Positions 1 through 6,494 of a stretch of DNA of 15,026 nucleotides are shown piece after piece. The notes beneath the pieces are model-generated. The model had not been told where the DNA came from. It was given only the letters and a program-made list of their open reading frames with translations, and ran no database searches. A program made the position numbers and the translations under genes. The stretch comes from Vicinamibacteria bacterium (GTDB lineage Bacteria > Acidobacteriota > Vicinamibacteria > Vicinamibacterales > UBA2999), in contig JAICQE010000110.1 in NCBI GenBank assembly GCA_025938035.1, positions 1 through 15,026 on the forward strand, in the 5' to 3' direction. The number at the start of each line of letters is the position of its first letter. The first letter of the stretch is position 1.

Positions 1-281
1 GGAACGTCCGCGAGCTGCAGAACGTCATGGCCGCCCTGGCCGTGGAGGCGCCGACGCGTGGCCAGGTGCGCGCGTCACTGCTGCCGGCGGTGATTACCGG
101 CGCCACGACGGTGACCGCGGCGCGCCTGAGCACGGCGCGGCTGCAGTGGGAGCGGCGCTTCGTCGAAGTCGCGCTGGCGCGTGCCGGCGGCAACCGGTCG
201 CGCGCCGCACGCGATCTCGGCCTCACGCGTCAGGGCCTGTTGAAGGCGCTCGAGCGCCTCAGCATCGGCGGCAATGGGTAG
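1..281 (+). CDS. Sigma-54-dependent NtrC-type activator, C-terminal fragment
   Basis: This is the 3' end of a gene that begins upstream of the window; the reading frame runs from base 3. The first residues, NVRELQN, match the conserved end of the AAA+ sigma-54 interaction domain (usually WPGNVRELxN). After a linker of about 45 residues comes a Fis-type helix-turn-helix, with the signature ALARAGGNRSRAARDLGLTR and a second helix ending LLKALERL. Proteins of this family bind enhancer-like sites and use ATP hydrolysis to open sigma-54 promoter complexes. The sensor domain is outside the window, so the signal cannot be named. The ATG at base 27 is internal and is not a start. Two copies of gggtagctg begin right at the stop codon. 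The family is clear; the specific regulator is unknown. Confidence 0.9.
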   Translation, partial: NVRELQNVMAALAVEAPTRGQVRASLLPAVITGATTVTAARLSTARLQWERRFVEVALARAGGNRSRAARDLGLTRQGLLKALERLSIGGNG

Positions 282-301
282 CTGGGTTGCCTGGGTAGCT
301 G
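276..301. repeat. Short direct repeat at the stop codon of the activator gene
   Basis: The 9-mer gggtagctg occurs at 276-284 and 293-301, a 17-bp period, with the first copy containing the TAG stop of the upstream gene. The remainder of the gap to 424 holds no gene or clear terminator that I can see. Confidence 0.5.
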
Positions 302-424
302 AGTGTGATCCTACGGACTGACGTCGACCGAGGCAGACAACGATCACATCGTTGCTTTGAGAATGCAACCGCGTTGCCCTGCTGGAAGACAAACCACGGC
401 GCGACGCGGACGTTGAGGTTGCGG

Positions 425-1288
425 TTAATGAAGTGTCTGACCCTGGAACTTGATCAGCAACTGGTCCTGTCTGTTCTGAATAATCTCGTTGGCTAGAGCG
501 CGGTGGATCGCAGCTTCATCGCTCCTACCTTCACGCTGGGCGATGATTCCCAGAATCCCATACGCTTCCGCGCTGTTTGGGTGAACTTTGAGCAGTTCCG
601 CGATTGCTTGCCGCGCCGCAATGAAATCTTCCTTGGAACAGAGACGTGCGGCTTGACGCCGCAGCACTTCCGGTTGCATATCGGGCGTCGCAGCTCGCAC
701 CTCGAATCTAAAGCGGGCGAACGAAAGAAGCGGCCGGCCATCACGATTCGATCCGTTCACTTTCACGACAATACGATACAAGGCGGGTTCCAAGTCAGTT
801 GGTAGGTGTACCTCCCATTCGACGCCTTCTTTCGGATCGAGCCGAATCTCGCGTTCCAATGGTATGGAGAACGTGCCGCCGGGCCACGTCTTGAATGGAG
901 ACGACACGCGCAGCGGCACATCGACGTCGATCTCATCCAGATATCGACCGTTGAAAGAAGGCCTCTCGAGGCCAAGCTTTTCAGGAGGGAGTGGAGGTGA
1001 TTTTAGCGCCTCCACGGTGAAGAAGCGCAGCGGATCAGTGGACGCGACCACCAGCGCTGATTCTGTAGTGCCCATGTTGTGAACGGCCACCTTGTAGGTA
1101 ATCGGTTCGCCTTGGAAGAAAACGAAGTCCTCGCGAGATGTCTTCGTGTACGACTCGCCGAAGTACTCGGCGACTCTATGGCTCACAAGCAGGCCAGGCG
1201 GCTTAACGTCAGCAGGCGTGTTTACTTGGGCCACGCCACCGGACAGCCCAAGTAGCGCAAACGTTGCGGCCAGTGCAGTAACGCGCAT
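425..1288 (-). CDS. Exported protein with C-terminal TPR motifs
   Basis: A 287-residue protein of unknown function. Residues 1-20 form a signal peptide (MRV, then a hydrophobic stretch ending GGVA before Q21), so it is probably periplasmic or outer-surface. Residues about 30-205 look like beta-rich sandwich material: alternating strands such as EPITYKVAVHNMG and LYRIVVKVNGSN resemble exported Ig-like or accessory domains, but I recognise no named family. Residues about 215-275 contain two helix pairs in TPR style, including HPNSAEAYGILGIIAQREGRSDEA. The ATG at 1288 has GAGG six bases upstream. The gene begins 37 bp after the stop of the gene ending at 1326 on the same strand, so the two are probably co-transcribed. 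The TPR tail suggests a protein-binding role; that is inference. Confidence 0.85.
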   Translation of the reverse strand: MRVTALAATFALLGLSGGVAQVNTPADVKPPGLLVSHRVAEYFGESYTKTSREDFVFFQGEPITYKVAVHNMGTTESALVVASTDPLRFFTVEALKSPPLPPEKLGLERPSFNGRYLDEIDVDVPLRVSSPFKTWPGGTFSIPLEREIRLDPKEGVEWEVHLPTDLEPALYRIVVKVNGSNRDGRPLLSFARFRFEVRAATPDMQPEVLRRQAARLCSKEDFIAARQAIAELLKVHPNSAEAYGILGIIAQREGRSDEAAIHRALANEIIQNRQDQLLIKFQGQTLH

Positions 1289-1325
1289 GGTTGCCTCACT
1301 TACTTCGGGGGTCGAGAACGGGCTC

Positions 1326-1802
1326 TCACCGAATCAGACGCTTGATCACCTCATCTGCTGTCTCCTCTGGTGTCGTAAGTCCGAGGCCCAAATGAACGAA
1401 GGACACGGAGCCGTCGTTAACGACAACCGTGATGTCGCCCGTGCTATCGCCTTTGCTGGACCCTTTCCGAGTCATCACTCGGGAAGACAACTCGCCTGAT
1501 GCCAATACGCTGTGGAGCGCATAGGTATTGGTGACGTCGACCTGCGTGTAGCTGACTTCTACGCGTGGATCACCAATCGTCGGCAGTTCTAGCGTTAATG
1601 CATTGCGGCCTCGTTCACGGTTGTAGAGCTCGACCTTTCGCTTCAAATGATTCATGAAGTCTGCCCAGAGTGCCGGGAACTGCGCCTGAAATGCCTGTAG
1701 CCGCTCGCCATGAACCTGTTGGTTTCGCGCGGCCTCCGTCGTCGCCTTGTGGTCGTCCTGTTTGTGTTGCCCTGCCAACTCGCGGATCCATTCGTCACTC
1801 AT
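1326..1802 (-). CDS. Hypothetical cytosolic protein (158 aa)
   Basis: I do not recognise this protein. It has no signal peptide or membrane segment. Residues 1-60 are polar and helical (many Q, H, E and K; AFQAQFPALWADFMNHLKRKVELYNRERG). Residues 65-150 look beta-rich, with strands around VEVSYTQVDVTNTYALHSV and DITVVVNDGSVSFVHLG, and it ends in a short basic helix. The ATG at 1802 is preceded by GAGGA about four bases away, a good ribosome binding site. It is the first gene of a likely two-gene minus-strand unit with the exported TPR protein 37 bp downstream. It is divergent from the lipoprotein gene at 1955, and the 152-bp gap between them should hold both promoters. Confidence 0.8.
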   Translation of the reverse strand: MSDEWIRELAGQHKQDDHKATTEAARNQQVHGERLQAFQAQFPALWADFMNHLKRKVELYNRERGRNALTLELPTIGDPRVEVSYTQVDVTNTYALHSVLASGELSSRVMTRKGSSKGDSTGDITVVVNDGSVSFVHLGLGLTTPEETADEVIKRLIR

Positions 1803-1954
1803 CGCGTCCTCAAAATGTTGGCGTTGATCCTAGTTCCGTTCAGGCTGCGAATCATCCAGGCGCCGCTCAGTTCCGCCAGCGGCGCGCTCGAGGCCGTGAC
1901 GATGACGCTGTCGGCACCCGCCGTTAGCGGTTGGTGCTATAAACGCTGGGAGGC

Positions 1955-2443
1955 ATGCCCAGAATCCATTTCGTTCACATCATTCCCGTTGTCCTGTCGG
2001 TTCTGCTCTCCGCCGCGTGCGGAGGCGATGGGGGCCCTGTCTCGCCCGGAACCGGAACGAGCTTTCAGGGCCAGTGGGACGGAACCTGGCAGCGAACGTC
2101 GTGCACCGAGACCGGCGGCGCACAAGGGATCGCCTGCAGCCAGCCGTCTGGATCGTCCGGCGGACTTCGCCTGACGCTTTCGCAATCAGGAACCGAAGTC
2201 CAGGGAACGCTCGAGTTTGCGATCTTTATCGTCCCGGTCACCGGGACGGTGAATCAGGGCACGTTGTCTCTGTCCGGCCAGGCACATCAGCAGACGGCGA
2301 CCGGGAGGATAACGGCCTGGAGCACGACGCGCAGCGGCAACACGATGAGCGGCAGCTTCACCTTCTCGATCGTGGCCGACAACCCGGCGGACGGTTCATC
2401 GACGGTTACCGTCAGCCTGCAGAACGTCACGAGGACGGCGTGA
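1955..2443 (+). CDS. Small secreted lipoprotein
   Basis: A 162-residue protein with a short hydrophobic N-terminus (HIIPVVLSVLLSAAC) ending in a lipobox-like LSAAC with the lipid-bearing Cys near residue 22. This is followed by a Gly-rich flexible linker (GGDGGPVSPGTG). The mature part is Thr/Ser/Gly-rich with alternating beta strands (GLRLTLSQSGTEVQGTLEF, GTLSLSGQAH, GNTMSGSFTFSIVAD), which suggests a small beta-barrel or lipocalin-like fold; no family is identified. The ATG has GGGAGG ending one base before it, too close for a normal ribosome binding site. A TATAAA at 1938-1943 lies only 11 bp upstream, so the transcript may be nearly leaderless. The stop codon TGA abuts the purine-rich repeat at 2444. 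Confidence 0.8.
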   Translation: MPRIHFVHIIPVVLSVLLSAACGGDGGPVSPGTGTSFQGQWDGTWQRTSCTETGGAQGIACSQPSGSSGGLRLTLSQSGTEVQGTLEFAIFIVPVTGTVNQGTLSLSGQAHQQTATGRITAWSTTRSGNTMSGSFTFSIVADNPADGSSTVTVSLQNVTRTA

Positions 2444-2514
2444 GACAGGAGACAGGAGAGAGGAGGAAGGAGAGAGGAGGGAAGGAGGCCCTCCTACCTC
2501 CTACCTCCTATCTC
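2444..2514. repeat. Polypurine/polypyrimidine hairpin repeat between convergent genes
   Basis: The top strand is almost pure purine (gacaggaga units, then gagagaggaggaaggag) from 2444 to 2488. It then switches to almost pure pyrimidine (cctcctac units) to 2514. The best local stem is aggaggg 2475-2481 with ccctcct 2489-2495, and many shifted pairings are possible because both arms are tandemly repetitive. The element fills the gap between the TGA of the lipoprotein (2441-2443) and the TAG of the minus-strand gene (2515-2517). It lacks a T-run, so it is not a standard terminator, though it may act as one in both directions. Confidence 0.7.
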
Positions 2515-2742
2515 CTACCCGTGCAGTTCGCGCACGTAGTGCGATCGTGCTTCGACCTCGCTCAGGCGCGTGGCGGCATAAGTCGATGCGTCCACGAGGA
2601 TCCTCCTCGCTTCCGGATCCGTTGAGGCGCGCAGATGGTCAGGGTCGTGCCCCAACCCGCGGATGTACTCGTCAATGATGCGGCGCTCGAGCTCGGCGAG
2701 CGGCTCTTCAAGCGGCGGGCTGTCGGTGCGATCGGTTGCCAT
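2515..2742 (-). CDS. Small hypothetical protein (75 aa)
   Basis: An unrecognised, acidic, soluble 75-residue protein predicted to be mostly helical (LAELERRIIDEYIRGLG, then ILVDASTYAATRLSEVEAR). I place the start at the ATG at 2742 because GGAGGT lies four bases before it. The in-frame GTG at 2754 would add four residues (MEVP) but has no ribosome binding site. A TACAAT on the minus strand at 2764-2759 could be a -10 box; no clear -35 is seen. It is convergent with the lipoprotein gene and divergent from the dppB-type permease gene. The codon pattern fits a real gene, and the start has better signals than most in this window. Confidence 0.7.
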   Translation of the reverse strand: MATDRTDSPPLEEPLAELERRIIDEYIRGLGHDPDHLRASTDPEARRILVDASTYAATRLSEVEARSHYVRELHG

Positions 2743-2791
2743 CGGCACCTCCACGAATATTGTACCGCCGCCTGGCGGGCTACCGCAGTGT

Positions 2792-2837
2792 AAGATCGGC
2801 GGGATCTTCGGCGGTCCGCCTGAAGGCGGACACTACG
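2792..2837. repeat. Two-hairpin repeat upstream of the dppB-type permease gene
   Basis: Two adjacent stem-loops: aagatc/gatctt (2792-2797 with 2803-2808, loop ggcgg) and gtccgcc/ggcggac (2814-2820 with 2825-2831, loop tgaa). The second one, with its flank, reads ggtccgcct (2813-2821) then gaaggcggacactacg (2822-2837). The last 16 bases occur identically at 13112-13127 inside aroDE, where ggtccgcct is also present 5' of them. This is therefore a dispersed repeat family with a short form here and a long form in aroDE. Confidence 0.7.
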
Positions 2838-2858
2838 TATACCGAACGCCCGCGACAG

Positions 2859-3779
2859 ATGGGTCGCTTTCTCGCCCGACGCCTCGTCCTCACGATTCCT
2901 GTTCTGCTCGGCGTCGCGACGCTCGTCTTCTCCCTCATTCACCTCATACCGGGCGATCCCGCGCAGGCGATGCTCGGCGAAGCCGCGCCGCAGTCGGACG
3001 TCGAGGAGCTGCGACGCCAGCTCGGACTGGATCGACCGCTTGTCCAGCAGTACGCCGCGTTCCTCGCCGGCCTCGTCAAGGGCGACCTCGGCACGTCGCT
3101 GCGGACGGGGCTGCCTGTAACGGAGCAGATCGTCGAGCGCATGCCGGCGACGTTCGAGCTCGCGGCGGCCGCAATGCTGGTGGCGATCCTGTTCTCGATG
3201 CCTCTGGGAATTGCCGCGGCCGTTCGACGTGGAACGGTGGTCGATCACGCCGCGATGACCGTCTCGCTCGCGGGCGTATCCGTGCCGAACTTCTGGCTGG
3301 GTCCGCTGCTGGCAATCGTGTTTGCCGTCGAGCTGGGCTGGCTGCCGGTCTCCGGACGTGGAACGTGGGCGCACCTGGTCCTGCCGGCCGTCTCGCTCGG
3401 CGCCGCGCTTGCGGCGATTCTGGCGCGCATGACCCGGGCGACAATGCTCGAAGAATTGCGGGAGCCATATGTCCAGGCCGCACGGGCACGCGGCGTTTCG
3501 AGGTCGCGCGCTGTGATGCGTCACGCCTTTCGGAACAGCCTGATCCCGGTCGTGACCCTCGTCGGGCTGCAGTTCGGCGCCGTGCTGACGGGTGCCGTCA
3601 TCACCGAGACGATCTTCGCGTGGCCCGGCATCGGCCGGCTGCTCATTCAGTCGATCGGGTTCCGTGATTACCCGCTCGTACAGGGGTGCATTCTCCTGAT
3701 CGCGCTGACTTACGTCGCGGTCAATCTCATCACCGACATGCTCTACGGCGTGCTCGATCCCAGGATCCGGTACGAATGA
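2859..3779 (+). CDS. ABC transporter permease, DppB/OppB type
   Basis: A 306-residue inner-membrane permease of the peptide/nickel ABC importer family. The start MGRFLARRLVLTIPVLLGV gives the typical first membrane helix. The reading frame stays open further upstream to 2736, but that stretch is translated repeat DNA and is excluded. Family marks are LIPGDPAQ (29-36), QLGLDRPLVQQY (54-65), GDLGTSLRTG (75-84) and the EAA loop that contacts the ATPase (202-230, EPYVQAARARGVSRSRAV). The C-terminal FAWPGIGRLLIQSI and D-PLVQG are also typical. The full length is normal for the family. It ends in an ATGA overlap with the next permease, so the two are translationally coupled. No strong ribosome binding site precedes the ATG. 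The substrate cannot be told from a permease alone. Confidence 0.93.
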   Translation: MGRFLARRLVLTIPVLLGVATLVFSLIHLIPGDPAQAMLGEAAPQSDVEELRRQLGLDRPLVQQYAAFLAGLVKGDLGTSLRTGLPVTEQIVERMPATFELAAAAMLVAILFSMPLGIAAAVRRGTVVDHAAMTVSLAGVSVPNFWLGPLLAIVFAVELGWLPVSGRGTWAHLVLPAVSLGAALAAILARMTRATMLEELREPYVQAARARGVSRSRAVMRHAFRNSLIPVVTLVGLQFGAVLTGAVITETIFAWPGIGRLLIQSIGFRDYPLVQGCILLIALTYVAVNLITDMLYGVLDPRIRYE

Positions 3780-4576
3780 CGAAGGTTGGCGCTGCCATCG
3801 TCCTGGCCGCGATCCTGGCCGCGCTCGCCGGGCCGGTCGTGATGCCGTTCAACCCCTCCGATCAGGAGCTGGCGCTGCGCCTCGAAGGACCGAGTGCCCG
3901 GCATTGGTTCGGCCTGGACGAGCTCGGGCGCGACATCCTCGCGCGAGTACTCGTCGGCGCCCGCATTTCGCTGCTCGTCGGGCTGGTCGTCGTCGGCGTG
4001 TCGTCCACCATCGGCACGCTGCTCGGGTCGATCGCCGGCTACTTCGGCGGCATCGTCGACGAAATTCTCAGCCGCCTGATGGACATCCTGCTGGCGTTTC
4101 CCGGACTGCTGCTGGCCATTGCCATGGTCGCCGTGCTGGGGCCCAGTCTGACGAACGTGATCATTGCGTTGTCCTTGATCGGATGGGTCGGCTACGCCCG
4201 CCTCGTTCGGGGACAGGTTCTGCGTGCCCGCGAGCTCGAGTTCGTTCAGGCGGCGCGGGCACTCGGCGCGTCGATTCCGCGAATCCTCGGCCAGCACATC
4301 ATTCCAACGGCACTGCCCGCCGTCACCGTGCAGGCGACGCTGGGGATGGGGGGCGCGATCCTCGCCGAAGCGGCGCTCAGCTTCCTCGGCCTCGGTGTCC
4401 AGCCACCGACGCCAAGCTGGGGAACGATGCTGAGCTACGGCCGCGCGCACATGCTCGAAGCGCCGCACCTGACCATCTTTCCCGGCATGGCGATCGCGGT
4501 GCTCGTGCTCGGGTTCAATTTTCTCGGGGATGGGCTACGTGATGCGCTGGATCCGCAGGCCCAAAGACACTCTTAG
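3776..4576 (+). CDS. ABC transporter permease, DppC/OppC type
   Basis: A 266-residue partner of the preceding permease; together they would form the membrane channel of a peptide-type ABC importer. The first membrane helix is residues 4-24. It is followed by the family motif HWFGLDELGRDILARVLVG (43-61) and GARISLLVG, the SRLMDILLAFP segment (99-109), and the EAA loop EFVQAARALGASIPRIL (155-171). The C-terminal LSFLGLGVQPPTPSWG (201-216) is also typical. It is somewhat short at the N-terminus compared with E. coli DppC, lacking most of the cytosolic leader. The ATG overlaps the TGA of the upstream gene by four bases. The operon stops here: next is a convergent gene, so the binding protein and ATPases must be encoded elsewhere. 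Confidence 0.93.
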   Translation: MTKVGAAIVLAAILAALAGPVVMPFNPSDQELALRLEGPSARHWFGLDELGRDILARVLVGARISLLVGLVVVGVSSTIGTLLGSIAGYFGGIVDEILSRLMDILLAFPGLLLAIAMVAVLGPSLTNVIIALSLIGWVGYARLVRGQVLRARELEFVQAARALGASIPRILGQHIIPTALPAVTVQATLGMGGAILAEAALSFLGLGVQPPTPSWGTMLSYGRAHMLEAPHLTIFPGMAIAVLVLGFNFLGDGLRDALDPQAQRHS

Positions 4577-4581
4577 CGTTC

Positions 4582-4633
4582 AGTGGCGCGAACCCTTCGG
4601 GTTCGCGAGGCGAGCCTGCAAGGCTCGCCCCAC
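4582..4633. repeat. Double-hairpin repeat between convergent genes, probable bidirectional terminator
   Basis: Two perfect 9-bp stem-loops in tandem: cgcgaaccc-ttc-gggttcgcg (4587-4607) and ggcgagcct-gca-aggctcgcc (4609-4629). They are enclosed by gtgg (4583-4586) and ccac (4630-4633), which gives a clover-leaf-like three-way shape. The element nearly fills the 60-bp gap between the TAG of the dppC-type gene and the TAA of the TPR gene. It has no T-run. I recall similar double palindromes as dispersed repeats in related genomes; that is memory, not a search. Confidence 0.75.
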
Positions 4634-4636
4634 GGC

Positions 4637-5767
4637 TTATTGGCGAAGGGCGGCGTAACGTGCCTCCGCATCCCGGGCGATTTCCGGGCGGCCGCGGCGG
4701 CGCGCGATTTCGGCGAGATGCCGGTAGGCGGCGGGATCGACGGGTTGGCGAGTGACTGCCTGCTGCAATGTACGCTCGGCATTGGTGACCTGGTCGGACA
4801 GCAGCAGCGCCTCGCCGAGCAGCGCCAACACTTCGCTCGTCGCATCGGGCCGGCGCGCCAGCGGCTCGAGGGCAACCATCGCCTTGCGCAGTGCGGCGGG
4901 ATCATCCTCCGCAACGGCCTTCTCCAGCCAGACGCGTCCAAGCGCCGCGAACACGGCGGGGGAGCCCGGATGCTTTTCGGCGGCGCGACCGAGGGTCACG
5001 ACGGCAGCCTCACGCTGACCCGAACGAGCGAGAACCAGCGCGACATCGACCAGGCGGCCAGGCAGCGGGTCCAGAGCCGCGAGCGCTTCGAACTGCTCCA
5101 CGGCCTCGCGTGGCCGTCCGCGGGCCAGATGGAGGCCGGCCAATTCTTCGCGGGCAGCAATGAGCGCGCCATTCAGCGCAACGGCGCGGTTCAGTTCCCG
5201 CAACGCTTCGTCACCCTGTCCCGTGTTGCGCAATGCAAGCCCGAGCAGGTAATGCGCTTCCGCGGACCGATCGTCGAGCTCTATCGCCAGCCGCAGCGGC
5301 TCGATGGCGTCCCCGGCCCGGCCGGCGCGCACGTGCGCCATCGCCAGCTTGTAGAGGACTCGCGTGCCACGGTCGTCCAGCTGAAGGTATCGCCTGTAGA
5401 AACCGACCGCCTCGCCGTAGCGACCCATGGCGCTGTGGATGTCACCCAGGAGCTCGATTGGCTGCGGGGCCGTCGCGTCGAGGGTATGGGCTTCGCGCGC
5501 GTCCCGCAGCGCTGCGGCCAGGTCGAGGTCGCCGCGCCGCCGGTAGGTTTCGGCGCGCTGGAGGTGGGCCAGCATCGAATCCGGCTTGAAGGCAAGTGCG
5601 CCGCTGAAGTGCTCGATCGCCTCGGATGTGCGCTCGGCGTCCAGCGCCTCGTCGCCCAGCGCGATCAGGCGACGGAACTCGCGTTCCTGCCGGACCTCCA
5701 TCCAGACGACCGCCGTAGCCGTGACAACGGCGGCAACAGTGGTAACGAGGACGACTAACCGGTTCAC
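4637..5767 (-). CDS. Membrane-anchored TPR-repeat protein
   Basis: A protein of about 376 residues. It begins with a single hydrophobic helix (LVVLVTTVAAVVTATAVV, about residues 4-22) and is otherwise almost all TPR repeats, with roughly nine helix pairs. Examples are AIEHFSGALAFKPDSMLAHLQRAETYRRRGD, AEAHYLLGLALRNTGQ-GDEALRELNRAVAL and PAAYRHLAEIARRRGRPEIARD. TPR arrays hold protein partners, so a scaffold or assembly role on the outer face of the inner membrane is likely; the partner is unknown. I favour the GTG at 5767, just before the anchor. An in-frame ATG at 5839 would add 24 residues but would overlap the ATG of the divergent sigma factor. The frame stays open to 6136, but that part lies across the sigma gene and is rejected. 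Confidence 0.85.
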   Translation of the reverse strand: MNRLVVLVTTVAAVVTATAVVWMEVRQEREFRRLIALGDEALDAERTSEAIEHFSGALAFKPDSMLAHLQRAETYRRRGDLDLAAALRDAREAHTLDATAPQPIELLGDIHSAMGRYGEAVGFYRRYLQLDDRGTRVLYKLAMAHVRAGRAGDAIEPLRLAIELDDRSAEAHYLLGLALRNTGQGDEALRELNRAVALNGALIAAREELAGLHLARGRPREAVEQFEALAALDPLPGRLVDVALVLARSGQREAAVVTLGRAAEKHPGSPAVFAALGRVWLEKAVAEDDPAALRKAMVALEPLARRPDATSEVLALLGEALLLSDQVTNAERTLQQAVTRQPVDPAAYRHLAEIARRRGRPEIARDAEARYAALRQ

Positions 5768-5789
5768 TGGCCTGATATTAGCGGACTCA

Positions 5790-5815
5790 GGAACCAACTG
5801 GGGCGCCCGGTGTCC
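5790..5815 (+). promoter_or_regulatory. Possible ECF-type promoter of the sigma factor gene
   Basis: GGAACC at 5790-5795 and GTCC at 5812-5815 are 16 bp apart, which resembles the GGAAC-N16-GTC layout of many ECF sigma promoters. The start ATG at 5838 is 22 bp further on. Self-activation is common for ECF sigma factors, but these are short motifs and the match could be chance. Confidence 0.28.
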
Positions 5816-5837
5816 AAGGTTAAAGGTGTAGACTTCC

Positions 5838-6494
5838 ATGCAGACGCCCTTTACTGGTGAGACCCTAACCGGAAACGTCCTCACGGGAAGCATGAAGAAC
5901 GCCGGCGCCCTCAGCTGGTCGGAAGTCGACAGCCGCGAAGCGGCCCTCATCAGGCGCTGCACGGCGGGGGACCAGACGGCGTGCGCGGAGCTCGTCGCCG
6001 ACCACCAGCGCATGGTTTTCACGCTGGCCCTGAACCTTCTGCGCGACCGCGACGAGGCGCTGGATCTGTCCCAGGAGGTCTTTCTCAGAGTTTTCCGAAC
6101 GCTGTCGAGCTTCCGGGGGCAGTCTGCCCTCCGCACCTGGATCTATCGCATCGTGATCAACCAGGCGCGCAACCGGCAGCGCTGGTGGAGGCGGCGTCAC
6201 CGCTCCGGCCAGGTGTCGCTGGACGAGCACCTGCAGCAATGCGGCGAGCTCGAATCGAGCGGGACTGTTCTTCCCGATCGGGCGCTGGCCAGCAAGGAGA
6301 CGGCGGAGAAGATCTGGCGCGCGCTCGACCGGCTGCCGTTCGATCAGCGGACCGCCCTCGTCCTGCGCGAGATTGACGGGCTCCGCTACGAGGAGATCGC
6401 GTTTTCGCTTGGTGTGGCGGTGGGCACCGTGAAGTCGCGGCTGACGCGCGCCCGTCAGTCGCTGCGAGCGGAATTGCTGGGGCTGCGGACATGA
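5838..6494 (+). CDS. RNA polymerase ECF sigma factor (sigma-70 family)
   Basis: A 218-residue sigma factor with regions 2 and 4 only. Region 2 spans about 36-115 and has the core-binding motif ALDLSQEVFLRVFR (74-87) and the -10-reading helix SALRTWIYRIVINQARNR (96-113). A basic patch, RQRWWRRRHRSG, follows. Region 4 spans about 160-212 and has LPFDQRTALVLREIDGLRYEEIA and the helix-turn-helix GVAVGTVKSRLTRAR. The ATG at 5838 has aggtg nine bases upstream; an ATG at 5892 (residue 19) after gggaag is a credible alternative, because residues 1-18 are low-complexity Thr/Gly and outside the family core. The stop overlaps the anti-sigma start (ATGA), which ties expression of the two together. The promoter set it controls cannot be read here. 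Confidence 0.93.
   Translation: MQTPFTGETLTGNVLTGSMKNAGALSWSEVDSREAALIRRCTAGDQTACAELVADHQRMVFTLALNLLRDRDEALDLSQEVFLRVFRTLSSFRGQSALRTWIYRIVINQARNRQRWWRRRHRSGQVSLDEHLQQCGELESSGTVLPDRALASKETAEKIWRALDRLPFDQRTALVLREIDGLRYEEIAFSLGVAVGTVKSRLTRARQSLRAELLGLRT

Noticed and set aside
305..496. Small plus-strand open frame in the gap after the sigma-54 activator
   Set aside because: It has no ribosome binding site, overlaps the 3' end of the minus-strand exported TPR gene and has an uninformative composition.
2475..2495. Intrinsic terminator in the purine/pyrimidine tract
   Set aside because: The stem is short and slippery and is not followed by a T-run on either strand. Kept as a repeat instead.
2562..3524. 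A 320-codon minus-strand frame opposite the dppB-type gene
   Set aside because: It overlaps the well-supported permease and the small minus-strand protein in another frame, and its Arg/His/Gln-rich product has no domain.
5840..6136. N-terminal extension of the minus-strand TPR gene
   Set aside because: It runs antisense across the start of the sigma factor gene, is Arg/Ser-rich and precedes the natural membrane anchor start.
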